A program made the translations under genes and the position numbers. A stretch of 64,000 nt of DNA from Ralstonia wenshanensis (GTDB taxonomy: Bacteria > Pseudomonadota > Gammaproteobacteria > Burkholderiales > Burkholderiaceae), in contig NZ_CP076413.1 of assembly GCF_021173085.1 (NCBI RefSeq), positions 1,984,001-2,048,000 on the forward strand, written 5' to 3'. The notes beneath the pieces are model-generated. The model was given only the letters and a program-made list of their open reading frames with translations. It ran no database searches and was not told where the DNA came from. Shown piece by piece: positions 27,449-37,144 of this stretch (its first letter is position 1; every line of letters begins with the position of its first letter).

Positions 27449-29617
27449 TTACTGCTGTTGTTGCTGCTGCTGTTGCGAGGCAGCGTCGCCAGCACCCGGT
27501 GCTTGCGGTGCCGCAGCCGGCACGTCGCCTTCCTCAGCCTTGGCAGCCTTGATCGACAGACGCATGCGACCCTTCTCGTCGGTGCTCAGCAGCTTCACGC
27601 GCACAGCCTGGCCTTCCTTCACATAGTCGGAAACCTGGTTCACGCGCTCGTTGGCGATTTCCGAGATGTGCAGCAGACCGTCCTTGCCCGGCAGGATGTT
27701 CACGATCGCGCCAAAGTCCAGCAGCTTGAGCACGGTGCCGTTGTAGATCTTGCCCACTTCGGCTTCTGCCGTGATGCCTTCGATGCGGCGCTTGGCTTCA
27801 GCCATGCCTTCAGACGACGTCGACGCGATGGTGATCGTGCCGTCTTCCTGGATGTCGATCGTGCAGCCGGTTTCCTTGGTCAGCGCCTGGATGGTCGAAC
27901 CGCCCTTGCCGATCACGTCGCGGATCTTCTCCGGATTGATCTTGACGGTGATCATGCGCGGAGCGTGCTCCGACAGCTCGGTGCGTGCGCCGCCCATGGC
28001 AGCCTGCATCTTGCCCAGGATGTGCAGACGGCCTTCCTTGGCTTGCGCCAGTGCCACCTGCATGATTTCCTTGGTGATGCCCTGCACCTTGATGTCCATC
28101 TGCAGCGCGGTGATACCAGCGTCGGTACCAGCAACCTTGAAGTCCATGTCACCCAGGTGATCTTCGTCACCCAGGATGTCGGTCAGCACGGCGAACTTGT
28201 TGCCTTCCAGGATCAGGCCCATGGCCACGCCGGCCACGTGCGCCTTGATGGGCACGCCAGCGTCCATCAGCGACAACGAGCCGCCGCACACCGAAGCCAT
28301 CGACGACGAACCGTTCGACTCGGTGATTTCCGACACCAGACGAATCGTGTAAGCGAATTCATCGTCCTTCGGCAGCACCGGAATCAGCGCACGCTTGGCC
28401 AGACGGCCGTGGCCCACTTCGCGGCGCTTCGGGCTGCCCACGCGGCCGGTTTCACCCGTGGCAAACGGCGGCATGTTGTAGTGAAGCATGAAGCGGTCAC
28501 GATACTCGCCTTGCAGCGCGTCGATGATCTGCTCGTCGCTCTTGGTGCCCAGGGTGGCCACCACCAGCGCTTGCGTTTCACCGCGCGTAAACAGGGCCGA
28601 GCCGTGCGCACGCGGCAGCACCGACGAACGGATCTCGATCGGGCGAACCGTACGGGTGTCGCGGCCGTCGATACGCGGTTCGCCGTTCAGGATCTGGCCG
28701 CGCACGATCTTCGCTTCCAACTCAAACAGGATATTGTCGATTTCCACGCCGTCGGCTTCCACGCCGGCTTCGGCCAGCTTGGCGGCAACCGACTTGTAGA
28801 CTTCCTTCAGCTTCTGGCTGCGGGCCGACTTCTGGCGCAGTTGGTAAGCGGCTTGCAGATCGGCCAGGGCCAGCTCGGAAACCTTGGCGGTCAGCGTTTC
28901 GTTCTTCGGAGCCGCTTGCCAATCCCACTCAGGCTTGCCGCCGTCGCGCACCAGCTCGTGGATCGCGTTGATGGCGATCTGCATTTGCTCGTGGCCGTAC
29001 ACGACGGCGCCCAGCATGACTTCTTCCGACAGTTGCTGCGCTTCGGATTCGACCATCAGCACGGCACGCTCGGTACCGGCCACAACCAGGTCCAGATCCG
29101 AATGCGCGAGTTGGGCACGATTCGGGTTCAGCAGGTACTGGCCATCCTTGTAACCCACGCGGGCAGCGCCCACCGGGCCGTTGAACGGCAGACCCGACAC
29201 AGCCAGCGCAGCCGAAGCAGCGACCAGCGCAGGGATATCGGCCGGCACTTCCGGGTTGATCGACAGCACGTGGATGACGACCTGAACTTCGTTGTAGAAG
29301 CCTTCCGGGAACAGCGGACGCAGCGGGCGATCGATCAGGCGCGAGGTCAGCGTTTCGTTTTCCGACGGACGGCCTTCACGCTTGAAGAAGCCACCCGGAA
29401 TCTTGCCGGCAGCGTAGGTCTTCTCAAGGTAATCGACGGTCAGCGGGAAGAAGTCTTGACCCGGCTTCGGGTTCTTGGCACCCACAACGGTAGCGAGCAC
29501 GACGGTGTCGTCCATGTCGAGCAACACAGCGCCGCTCGCCTGGCGGGCGATCTCACCCGTTTCCATGCGGACCTTATGGCCGCCCCATTGGAATTCTTTG
29601 ACGATCTTGTTGAACAT
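27449..29617 (-). CDS. pnp: Polyribonucleotide nucleotidyltransferase (PNPase)
   Basis: 3'-5' phosphorolytic exoribonuclease and degradosome component, 722 residues from the ATG at 29617 ([13 protein letters not shown]). AGGAGAAAAC upstream fixes this start; an in-frame ATG 17 codons earlier has no ribosome site. Two RNase PH domains come first, with [21 protein letters not shown] and the catalytic region with [23 protein letters not shown] domain ([13 protein letters not shown]) and S1 domain ([20 protein letters not shown]) follow. The C-terminus ends in eight glutamines encoded by mixed CAG/CAA codons, which is unusual. The gene follows rpsO, as in many proteobacteria. Confidence 0.97.
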   Translation of the reverse strand: MFNKIVKEFQWGGHKVRMETGEIARQASGAVLLDMDDTVVLATVVGAKNPKPGQDFFPLTVDYLEKTYAAGKIPGGFFKREGRPSENETLTSRLIDRPLRPLFPEGFYNEVQVVIHVLSINPEVPADIPALVAASAALAVSGLPFNGPVGAARVGYKDGQYLLNPNRAQLAHSDLDLVVAGTERAVLMVESEAQQLSEEVMLGAVVYGHEQMQIAINAIHELVRDGGKPEWDWQAAPKNETLTAKVSELALADLQAAYQLRQKSARSQKLKEVYKSVAAKLAEAGVEADGVEIDNILFELEAKIVRGQILNGEPRIDGRDTRTVRPIEIRSSVLPRAHGSALFTRGETQALVVATLGTKSDEQIIDALQGEYRDRFMLHYNMPPFATGETGRVGSPKRREVGHGRLAKRALIPVLPKDDEFAYTIRLVSEITESNGSSSMASVCGGSLSLMDAGVPIKAHVAGVAMGLILEGNKFAVLTDILGDEDHLGDMDFKVAGTDAGITALQMDIKVQGITKEIMQVALAQAKEGRLHILGKMQAAMGGARTELSEHAPRMITVKINPEKIRDVIGKGGSTIQALTKETGCTIDIQEDGTITIASTSSEGMAEAKRRIEGITAEAEVGKIYNGTVLKLLDFGAIVNILPGKDGLLHISEIANERVNQVSDYVKEGQAVRVKLLSTDEKGRMRLSIKAAKAEEGDVPAAAPQAPGAGDAASQQQQQQQQ

Positions 29618-29723
29618 GTTTTCTCCTGTTCGGTATTCGCGGCACCGACGATTCAAAGTCGATTTCATTACGCCGCGACAAACACGTTCCGGAAGACGGT
29701 GCGGTTGCAGAGGTGTGTTTTAT

Positions 29724-29767
29724 GCCATTCCAGTGCAACGCTGGCATCAACGCCGCGCTGGAATGAC
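29724..29767 (-). other. Long hairpin in the pnp leader, possible RNase III site
   Basis: On the minus strand GTCATTCCAG pairs with CTGGAATGGC ten bases deep (one G-U). Inside it, GCGGCG-type bases continue to pair with CGTTGC after one mismatch, giving a stem of about 16 bp and a 10-base loop. It lies 107-150 bases before the pnp ATG. In E. coli the pnp leader has such a stem, cut by RNase III and used in autoregulation. The same role here is inference. Confidence 0.45.
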
Positions 29768-29875
29768 ACAAGGTCCTGCTTCCTGCCGCCTCCGGTCCAT
29801 GACAGCCGCTTCATTTTGAACTGGCCGGCTGCCATCAGTCGCCGGTTGCCCGGCGCGGCCACAAACGCGGCCGCC

Positions 29876-29913
29876 AAAAACAAAATGCCTGCATCAGCAC
29901 GCTGACGCAGGCA
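29876..29913 (-). terminator. Terminator after rpsO
   Basis: TGCCTGCGTCAG and CTGATGCAGGCA pair 12 bp deep with one G-U around a four-base loop, and the minus strand then reads TTTTGTTTTT. It lies 34 bases after the rpsO stop. It probably reduces rather than abolishes read-through to pnp. The rest of the 329-base rpsO-pnp gap holds the pnp leader hairpin and no supported gene. Confidence 0.75.
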
Positions 29914-29919
29914 CTTTTC

Positions 29920-29938
29920 ATCACGCGCAGTGCGTGAT
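29920..29938 (-). repeat. Small inverted repeat just after rpsO
   Basis: ATCACGC, five bases, GCGTGAT: a 7-bp perfect stem between the rpsO stop and the main terminator. It may protect the rpsO mRNA 3' end. Confidence 0.35.
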
Positions 29939-29946
29939 ACCCACCA

Positions 29947-30216
29947 TTACTTACGCAGACCCAGCTTCGCCACCAGCGCGGTGTAACGGTCAGCGTCCTT
30001 GCTCTTGAGGTAGTCCAGCAGACGGCGACGACGGCTCACCATGCGGAGCAGACCGCGACGGCTGTGGTGATCCTTCATGTGCGCCTTGAAGTGCGGCTGC
30101 AGTTCGTTGATGCGGGCGGTCAGCAGTGCAACTTGCACTTCCGGGCTACCCGTGTCGTTGGCGCTGCGGCCGTTATCTTTGACGATGTCTTGCTTCTTGA
30201 TGTCAGCGACGGACAT
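29947..30216 (-). CDS. rpsO: 30S ribosomal protein S15
   Basis: Primary-binding ribosomal protein of the 30S platform, 89 residues from the ATG at 30216 ([12 protein letters not shown]). AAAGGAATC lies just upstream. The frame is open to 30321, but the family length is 89. The 16S rRNA-binding signature [19 protein letters not shown] and [20 protein letters not shown] are complete. It is followed by a terminator and pnp. Confidence 0.98.
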   Translation of the reverse strand: MSVADIKKQDIVKDNGRSANDTGSPEVQVALLTARINELQPHFKAHMKDHHSRRGLLRMVSRRRRLLDYLKSKDADRYTALVAKLGLRK

Positions 30217-30328
30217 TTTGATTCCTTTGACTTGCGGACACTGCAGCGCCTGAATAGCCGCCGTTGGTGCCGTGTTGAACAATGATCTTACCGCCCCATC
30301 CGAAACCGGTCCGGACAGCAAGACCGCG

Positions 30329-30334
30329 ATTATA
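30329..30334 (-). promoter_or_regulatory. -10 element of rpsO promoter
   Basis: The minus strand has a perfect TATAAT about 112 bases before the rpsO ATG. No good -35 hexamer is visible at 17-18 bases. The leader of about 105 bases leaves room for S15 feedback control, which is not demonstrated here. Confidence 0.45.
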
Positions 30335-30375
30335 GCCCAGAACGCCGCCCGGACGACAGTTCTGTGTCATCCCGC

Positions 30376-31635
30376 TCAATAGCGCACCATTTTGCAGATC
30401 GTAGGCAAAGCGGTTTGCGAAGCAGGAATCACTTTAAGCGTACGAAAACCGTAGTCGGAGCCCTCAATATCGAAGGGCACACCAAGCGTACCCGCTCGCT
30501 CCATCTGCGTGACGATAAGCGGTTGGATTGCCTGGTGATCCTCCGCCCGCAGCGTGATGCGATGGAAGCCGTTGTCGAGTGATGCGCCTTCCAGCGCACG
30601 TGCCACCGCGGTAGCTTCCGTGGTACCCGCCCGCTCTATGGCCGCGGCCAGCATGTCGACCATCATCTGGTCGCGCAGCAGCGGGTAATCGTCGGCGGGC
30701 GACGGGTAACGGGCGCGGAAGGCCTTGTAGAACGCATCGGACTTGGCGCCACCCAGGTTCGGGTGCCACTCCGCCACCGCCACTACACGACCGACACCTG
30801 CTTCGCCCATCGCGCCGGGTGCGCCGAGCGAGTTGCCGTAGAACGTAAAGAAGCGCGCCTTGAGCTCGGCATCCCGGGCGGCCTTGACCAGTAAGGTCAG
30901 ATCGTTACCCCAGTTGCCGGTGATAACCGTATCCGCACCCGACGCGGCAATGCGCGCCACATACGGCGCAAAGTCCTTCACCTTGCCGATCGGGTGCAGA
31001 ACCTCGCCAACGATCGTCACGTCCGGCCGCTTTTCGCTCAACTGCTGACGCGCCAATTGCGCCACTTGGCGACCGAACGTGTAGTCCTGCCCAATCAGGT
31101 AGACCTTTTTGATGGCCTTGTCCGTGCGGATCACTTCCGTCAGCGCGTGCATGCGCATGTCGGCCGACGCATCGAAGCGGAAATGCCAGAAGCTGCATGC
31201 CTCGTTGGTCAGCGCCGGATCGACGGCGGCGTAGTTCAGAAACAGCACCCGCGCGCCTGGATGACGGTCGTTGTAGCGCGAAATCGACGTCGACAATGCT
31301 GCCGCGGCCGCCGAACTGTTGCCCTGCAGAACGAAATGGATACCCGCATCCGTGGCAGCCTGCAATTGCAGCAACGATTCGTCGACGGCGTTCTTGCTAT
31401 CGAATCGCACGAGCGCGAGCGGATGGCGGCCATCGGGCAACTTCACACCGCCGCGCGCATTCACATCCTCAATGGCCATGCGCAGATTGCGATCCACTGC
31501 CTCGCCAGCATTGGCAAATGGGCCCGACAACCCTTCAATCAGCGCCAACCGGATCGGTGCGGCTTCAGGCTGGGCAGCCGCCGCGCCACACACCCCCACA
31601 GCCGCCAGCGCGGCCACAAACCAACGAAACACCAT
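30376..31635 (-). CDS. ABC transporter substrate-binding protein (LivK-like)
   Basis: Periplasmic type 1 binding protein of the branched-chain amino acid/amide class, 419 residues from the ATG at 31635 (MVFRWFVAALAAVGV). GGAGATTTTCC upstream and the signal peptide ending near AAAAQPEAA support this start; the open frame upstream codes for an Arg-rich stretch. IRLALIEGLSGPFANAGEAV opens the mature domain. No permease or ATPase genes are adjacent, so it is an orphan binding protein and its ligand is unknown. It is divergent from a lipoprotein gene. Confidence 0.87.
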   Translation of the reverse strand: MVFRWFVAALAAVGVCGAAAAQPEAAPIRLALIEGLSGPFANAGEAVDRNLRMAIEDVNARGGVKLPDGRHPLALVRFDSKNAVDESLLQLQAATDAGIHFVLQGNSSAAAAALSTSISRYNDRHPGARVLFLNYAAVDPALTNEACSFWHFRFDASADMRMHALTEVIRTDKAIKKVYLIGQDYTFGRQVAQLARQQLSEKRPDVTIVGEVLHPIGKVKDFAPYVARIAASGADTVITGNWGNDLTLLVKAARDAELKARFFTFYGNSLGAPGAMGEAGVGRVVAVAEWHPNLGGAKSDAFYKAFRARYPSPADDYPLLRDQMMVDMLAAAIERAGTTEATAVARALEGASLDNGFHRITLRAEDHQAIQPLIVTQMERAGTLGVPFDIEGSDYGFRTLKVIPASQTALPTICKMVRY

Positions 31636-31738
31636 GGAAAATCTCCGTGAAGCGCGGATGGTAAAGCGCCGCTGCATGTCGACACAAGCCAGCGCCACTC
31701 GCTCGGGCTCCTACACTGAAAACCTCGGGAGAACCATT

Positions 31739-32263
31739 GTGAACATTCGATCGACGTGGGGGAGCGCTGCGCTTCTCGCTGTAACGCTGATATCAATGTG
31801 CGCGTGCACCGTGCTGGCGCCCGTGCAAACAGGCGAAGCACTGCTCGGCCAACCCGCTTCTGCCGTGGAGGCACGCTTTGGCAAACCACCCGAGCGATAT
31901 CCGCATGCGGATGGCGGCATGCGCTGGCTATATCCGACGCAGCCCTATGGTCAATTCACGTATGCCGCGGACTTCGATGCGAGTGGCAAGCTCGTCTCGT
32001 TCCGGCAAATTCTGACCACGATGGACTTTGCGCAGATCCGTGTCGGCACGGCGACGCAGAATGATGTACTGCAAACGTTCGGCAAGCCCGAGGAAACCGC
32101 CTATTTCCGGCTGATGGATCGGCAGGTGTGGTCCTACCGCTTCAGGCACGAGGGTGTGTGGCCTTCGTTGATGAACTTCTATTTCGACCGCGACGGTATC
32201 GTGCGGCTCACGCAAGTCAGCCCGGCCCCGATGTACGACCACGATCACGATTCGAGCCGGTAA
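31739..32263 (+). CDS. Putative outer-membrane lipoprotein, BamE/SmpA-like fold
   Basis: Hypothetical lipoprotein of 174 residues. The start is the GTG at 31739, with GGGAGA seven bases upstream; it gives an N-terminal signal (NIRSTWGSAALLAVTLISM) ending at a lipobox-like MCAC. The mature part has two repeats of the type LLGQPASAVEARFGKP and RVGTATQNDVLQTFGKPEE, the helix-turn pattern of the SmpA/OmlA (BamE) domain. The open frame extends 420 bases further upstream, but only as antisense to the neighbouring binding protein. The function is unknown. It may belong to envelope homeostasis. Confidence 0.75.
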   Translation: MNIRSTWGSAALLAVTLISMCACTVLAPVQTGEALLGQPASAVEARFGKPPERYPHADGGMRWLYPTQPYGQFTYAADFDASGKLVSFRQILTTMDFAQIRVGTATQNDVLQTFGKPEETAYFRLMDRQVWSYRFRHEGVWPSLMNFYFDRDGIVRLTQVSPAPMYDHDHDSSR

Positions 32264-32507
32264 GCGAGCGCTCAACGCCAGAACGGCAACATCCACGCGA
32301 GGCGCGTCGCCTGGCGCGGACATTCGGGTCGGCCATGTCGTGGATCGCACAAACATGGCTCTCAAAGACGGCTGGCATGGCGCACGCTCCTGACGTGTCC
32401 GGTGCCGCCGCACCCGCTTCGCGTTCCGGTGGATAACCGGTTGCGCGCTCAGTAGTGATCGTGTTGGGGTCTGGGCTGACTCCTGCGTGTGTTGGTAGTA
32501 CCCGAGA

Positions 32508-34049
32508 TCAGATCTGCGGGTTGAGTTTTTCGCTGCTCTTGTCCTGCAACTTGTTCAGCGCGGCAAGGTAAGCCTTGGCCGAAGCCGCGACGATGTCCGG
32601 ATCGGTACCCACACCGTTGACGATGCGGCCCGACTTGGACAGCCGCACCGTCACTTCACCCTGTGCCTGCGTGCCTGTCGTGATGGCGTTAACCGAATAC
32701 AGCAGTTGCTCAGCGCCGCTAGCGACCTTGCTCTCAATCGCATTCAGCGTGGCGTCAACCGGGCCATTGCCCTCCGCCTCGCCCGTCACTTCCTTGCCGT
32801 CCGCAACGAAGACGACGCGTGCGTGCGGACGCTCGCCGGTTTCCGAACGCTGGGCCAGCGACACAAAACGGAAGTGCTCGCCCTCGCTGTGCTGTGCTTC
32901 GTTCGAAACGATGGCGACGATGTCCTCGTCGAAGATCTCGGCCTTCTGATCGGCCAGCTCCTTGAAGCGGGTGAAGGCTGCGTTCAGTTCAGCTTCCGAA
33001 TCCAGCTCGATGCCCAATTCCTGCAGACGCTGCTTGAACGCGTTGCGACCCGAGAGTTTGCCCAGAACGATCTTGTTGGCCGTCCAGCCCACGTCTTCGG
33101 CGCGCATGATTTCGTACGTGTCGCGCGCCTTGAGCACGCCATCCTGGTGGATGCCCGAAGCGTGCGCGAACGCATTGGCGCCCACGACAGCCTTGTTCGG
33201 CTGAACGACGAAACCGGTGATCTGCGAGACCAGCTTGGACGCCGGCACGATCTGCGTGGTATCGACGCCAACGTCGAGGTTGAAGTAGTCGCGACGCGTC
33301 TTCACGGCCATCACCACCTCTTCGAGGCTGGTGTTGCCGGCACGCTCGCCCAGGCCGTTGATCGTGCATTCGATCTGGCGCGCGCCGCCCAATTTGACAG
33401 CGGCGAGGGAGTTCGCGACCGCCATGCCAAGGTCGTTATGGCAATGCACCGACCAGACCGCCTTGTCGGAATTCGGGATGCGCTCGCGCACCGAGCGGAT
33501 CAGCGCGGCATAACCTTCCGGCACCGCGTAGCCCACCGTATCCGGCAGGTTGATGGTGGTTGCACCTTCGGCGATCACGCCTTCCAGCACGCGGCACAGG
33601 AAATCCATGTCGGAGCGGCTGCCATCTTCCGGCGAGAACTCGATGTCGTCGGTGAACTGGCGCGCGAAGCGCACCGCCAGGCGTGCCTGCTCGTACACCT
33701 GATCCGGCGACATGCGCAGCTTCTTCTCCATGTGCAACGCCGATGTGGCGATGAACGTATGGATACGGAACTGGCCGGCAGGCTTGAGCGCCTCGGCAGC
33801 GCGCGAGATATCGCGGTCGTTCGCACGGGCCAGCGAGCAAATGCGCGAGTCCTTGACCGACTGCGCAATCGCGCGGATTGCCTCGAAGTCACCATTGGAG
33901 CTGGCCGCGAAGCCAGCTTCGATCACATCCACCTTGAGCCGCTCAAGCTGCTTGGCAATGCGGATCTTCTCTTCCTTGGTCATCGACGCCCCAGGCGACT
34001 GCTCGCCGTCGCGCAAGGTGGTATCGAAAATGATGAGTTTGTCGCTCAT
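32508..34049 (-). CDS. leuA: 2-isopropylmalate synthase
   Basis: First committed enzyme of leucine synthesis, condensing acetyl-CoA with 2-oxoisovalerate, 513 residues. The catalytic opening is [18 protein letters not shown]. The barrel contains [20 protein letters not shown] with the metal-binding histidines, and [13 protein letters not shown]. The last 120 residues are the LeuA allosteric domain for leucine feedback. AAGGAGCC lies just upstream of the ATG. It has its own promoter and attenuator rather than being driven only from ilvBHC. Confidence 0.97.
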   Translation of the reverse strand: MSDKLIIFDTTLRDGEQSPGASMTKEEKIRIAKQLERLKVDVIEAGFAASSNGDFEAIRAIAQSVKDSRICSLARANDRDISRAAEALKPAGQFRIHTFIATSALHMEKKLRMSPDQVYEQARLAVRFARQFTDDIEFSPEDGSRSDMDFLCRVLEGVIAEGATTINLPDTVGYAVPEGYAALIRSVRERIPNSDKAVWSVHCHNDLGMAVANSLAAVKLGGARQIECTINGLGERAGNTSLEEVVMAVKTRRDYFNLDVGVDTTQIVPASKLVSQITGFVVQPNKAVVGANAFAHASGIHQDGVLKARDTYEIMRAEDVGWTANKIVLGKLSGRNAFKQRLQELGIELDSEAELNAAFTRFKELADQKAEIFDEDIVAIVSNEAQHSEGEHFRFVSLAQRSETGERPHARVVFVADGKEVTGEAEGNGPVDATLNAIESKVASGAEQLLYSVNAITTGTQAQGEVTVRLSKSGRIVNGVGTDPDIVAASAKAYLAALNKLQDKSSEKLNPQI

Positions 34050-34131
34050 GGCGGCTCCTTGGTGGGGGTGACGTTTTTGGCGTCGGTCTTAGTGGATGTC
34101 TCGAATGGCTTTTTTTTGCGGCGCAGAATGC

Positions 34132-34167
34132 AAAACGCCCCGGCGTGCATGGTTGCAGGCCGGGGCG
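34132..34167 (-). terminator. Attenuator terminator in the leuA leader
   Basis: On the minus strand CGCCCCGGC pairs with GCCGGGGCG, 9 bp. Its interior has a further TGCA/TGCA stem over a four-base loop. It is followed by TTTTGC. It lies about 85 bases before the leuA ATG and downstream of the leader peptide, where a leucine attenuator terminator belongs. The T-tract is short. Confidence 0.65.
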
Positions 34168-34264
34168 CTGTGAATCCTGGTTCGCGAAAACTTGGCGGTT
34201 TCTGCTTGCCTTGTCTTGCGATTTCCTATGCGCGTGTCCCGACCTGACGACCTAGTAGGTCATC
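34156..34264 (-). promoter_or_regulatory. Alternative leader structures (pause hairpin and antiterminator)
   Basis: Minus strand GATGACCTA pairs with TAGGTCGTC (34246-34264) into a 9-bp stem holding two tandem CTA codons. Just after it, CAGGTCGGG (34238-34246) can pair over 9 bases (one G-U) with CCCGGCCTG (34156-34164), which is the 5' side of the terminator. These three elements give the usual 1:2, 2:3, 3:4 alternatives of attenuation. The stall site is close to region 2, so the exact geometry needs probing. Confidence 0.6.
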
Positions 34265-34309
34265 AATCGAGACTAGCGTAATCAGAATGGAAATCGGGCG
34301 CGAAAGCAT
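34226..34309 (-). CDS. leuL: leuA leader peptide
   Basis: A 27-codon open frame from the ATG at 34309 to TAG at 34226-34228: MLSRPISILITLVSID then DLLGRQVGTRA. Eleven of its residues are branched-chain (five Leu, four Ile, two Val), and three of the five leucines use CTA, a codon that should be rare in this GC-rich genome, two of them in tandem. It is followed by antiterminator and terminator structures and then leuA. The ATG lies only seven bases past the -10 box, so the mRNA would start at or next to it: a leaderless or nearly leaderless peptide. Confidence 0.65.
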   Translation of the reverse strand: MLSRPISILITLVSIDDLLGRQVGTRA

Positions 34310-34316
34310 GCGAATG

Positions 34317-34345
34317 ACTATAGACGAATTCAAAAATCGGCGCAA
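34317..34345 (-). promoter_or_regulatory. Sigma-70 promoter of leuL-leuA
   Basis: Minus strand TTGCGC (34340-34345), exactly 17 bases, TATAGT (34317-34322). It begins 25 bases after the pssA stop. The predicted start falls at 34309-34310, on or beside the leader peptide ATG. Confidence 0.6.
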
Positions 34346-34369
34346 GCGCACATTGGTGCAGCGCATCGG

Positions 34370-35242
34370 TCACTCATGTGCGTCGCCGGATGCCTGTTTC
34401 GGCAAGCGCGGGCTCCCTTGTTGCCCATGCAGAGCACGCCAGCCCCAGAGCAGATAGCCCGATACCGCGTAACCAACAAACAGGCCGAAAAGCGCGACTG
34501 GCGGATCGCTCGATATCACAACGAACAGCACCAGGACGAGCACCATCACGCCAAATGGCACGCGGTGACGAACGTCGAGCGCCTTGCCGCTGTAGAACGG
34601 CGCGTTCGACACCATCGAGAGCCCCGCATATAGCGTCAGCCCGAAGGCCACCCACGGCATCCACAGTTCTTTGACCGGCAGCTTGTTGTCGATCGCCAGC
34701 CAGACAAAACCCGCGATGAGCGCTGCGGCTGCCGGGCTCGGCATGCCTTGGAAGAAGCGCTTGTCGACCGACCCGATGTTCGTATTGAAGCGCGCGAGGC
34801 GCAGCGCAGCGCCAGCGCAATACACGAACGCCGCAAGCCAGCCCCACTTGCCCAGGTCGCGCAGAATCCATTCGTACATGACCAATGCCGGCGCAACGCC
34901 AAACGACACCATGTCCGACAGCGAATCGTATTGCTCGCCGAACGCGCTTTGCGTATTGGTGATGCGAGCGACACGGCCGTCCATGCCGTCGAGCACCATC
35001 GCCGCGAAGATAGCGATGGCAGCCGTCTCAAAGTTCAGGTTCATCGCCTGCACGATGGCGAAGAAGCCGGCGAACAGCGCTGCGGTCGTGAACGCGTTGG
35101 GCAGCAGATAGATGCCGCGACGGCGCGGACGCACGATTTCAAGATCGTCGTCATCCGAACGCGGCTGATTGTGCCGCAGCGGACGCAAGTGCGTCACGTT
35201 GCCGGCGGTAAAACGCTTCTTGCGTCGGTTGAACGCGGGCAT
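34370..35242 (-). CDS. pssA: CDP-diacylglycerol-serine O-phosphatidyltransferase
   Basis: Inner-membrane enzyme making phosphatidylserine from CDP-diacylglycerol and serine, 290 residues from the ATG at 35242 (MPAFNRRKKRF). GGAGG lies seven bases upstream; an ATG ten codons earlier would sit inside psd. The CDP-alcohol phosphotransferase signature is complete: DGMDGRVAR, then G and two spaced Asp in GEQYDSLSD. About eight membrane segments follow. Its start is 13 bases after the psd stop, so the two steps to phosphatidylethanolamine are coupled. Confidence 0.95.
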   Translation of the reverse strand: MPAFNRRKKRFTAGNVTHLRPLRHNQPRSDDDDLEIVRPRRRGIYLLPNAFTTAALFAGFFAIVQAMNLNFETAAIAIFAAMVLDGMDGRVARITNTQSAFGEQYDSLSDMVSFGVAPALVMYEWILRDLGKWGWLAAFVYCAGAALRLARFNTNIGSVDKRFFQGMPSPAAAALIAGFVWLAIDNKLPVKELWMPWVAFGLTLYAGLSMVSNAPFYSGKALDVRHRVPFGVMVLVLVLFVVISSDPPVALFGLFVGYAVSGYLLWGWRALHGQQGSPRLPKQASGDAHE

Positions 35243-35255
35243 GGCGGCCTCCGGA

Positions 35256-35903
35256 TCAGTCCAGCTCTGCAAGCACCGTAAGCGTGGCGGATACTTTCTC
35301 GCCGATGGTCACGCGCGGGCGCGCCGTCAGCGGCAGGTACACATCAACGCGGGAGCCAAAGCGGATGAAGCCGTAGCGTTGACCACGCGTGAGCGCTTCG
35401 CCTGCCTTGGTATAGCAAAGGATGCGCCGCGCGATCAAACCCGCTACCTGCACAGAAGTGACGAGCTGGCCATCAGCACGGCGCAGCACGATGGCGTTGC
35501 GCTCGTTCTCGAGCGACGCCTTGTCCAGGTCCGCATTGACGAACTTGCCTGGAAAGTACTGCACCTGTTGCACCGTGCCGTCGACCGGCGCGCGGTTCGA
35601 GTGCACGTTGAACACGTTCATGAACACGCTGATCTTCAGCGAGTCGCGATCGGCGTACGGGTCACGCACTTGCTCGACGGCGACGATGCGACCATCGGCC
35701 GGCGACAGAATCGCATTGGCCTGCGTGGGCACGGCGCGTGCCGGATCGCGGAAAAACTGCAGCACAAACAGCGTCAGCACCCAGAACGGCCAAGCCCAGC
35801 CGAAGCCGGCGGCAGCCTGCACGATGAGCGTGACGATGAAAATCCCGCCCAGGTACGGCCAGCCCTCGCGGGCGATGATGGGATGCGGATACGTGTTGTT
35901 CAA
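35256..35903 (-). CDS. psd: Phosphatidylserine decarboxylase proenzyme
   Basis: Pyruvoyl-dependent enzyme converting phosphatidylserine to phosphatidylethanolamine, 215 residues, the short type A form. I choose a TTG start at 35903 ([14 protein letters not shown]) with GAGG six bases upstream; it gives the family length. The only upstream ATG (36071) would overlap ilvC and the terminator. [11 protein letters not shown] contains the Gly-Ser where self-cleavage makes the pyruvoyl group. Two hydrophobic helices lie near the N-terminus. Confidence 0.9.
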   Translation of the reverse strand: MNNTYPHPIIAREGWPYLGGIFIVTLIVQAAAGFGWAWPFWVLTLFVLQFFRDPARAVPTQANAILSPADGRIVAVEQVRDPYADRDSLKISVFMNVFNVHSNRAPVDGTVQQVQYFPGKFVNADLDKASLENERNAIVLRRADGQLVTSVQVAGLIARRILCYTKAGEALTRGQRYGFIRFGSRVDVYLPLTARPRVTIGEKVSATLTVLAELD

Positions 35904-36001
35904 ATCAGACCTCGACAGCGTCTTGAAGGAAATGCGGCATTCTAGCCGACACGGGGCCGCGCCAGCACTTGAAACAATGGTTGGCGCCCCGGATTCAGCA
36001 T

Positions 36002-36027
36002 AAAAAAAGCCAGCCCGGAGGCTGGCT
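36002..36027 (-). terminator. Terminator after ilvC
   Basis: AGCCAGCC, four bases, GGCTGGCT, then TTTTTTT on the minus strand, 25 bases past the ilvC stop. It separates the ilvBHC unit from psd-pssA. The following 100 bases up to psd must hold a promoter, which I cannot pinpoint. Confidence 0.85.
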
Positions 36028-36051
36028 TCTTCTCGCACAAGGCGCGAACAA

Positions 36052-37077
<1,026 letters not shown>

Positions 37078-37144
37078 CTAATTTTCAAATACTTCAATAT
37101 CGATGGGGTCCGGCCGCAGTTACACCCTGGGTGCACGCGCCGGC

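Noticed and set aside
27431-29905. An 824-codon plus-strand frame opposite pnp
   Set aside because: Same pattern of Arg/His/Leu-rich antisense reading; no ribosome site or known motif, and it crosses the pnp terminator.
31928-32507. Possible small gene or gene remnant between the lipoprotein gene and leuA
   Set aside because: The minus-strand frame at 31928-32413 is mostly antisense to the lipoprotein gene, and the remaining 244 bases show no ribosome site or family motif.
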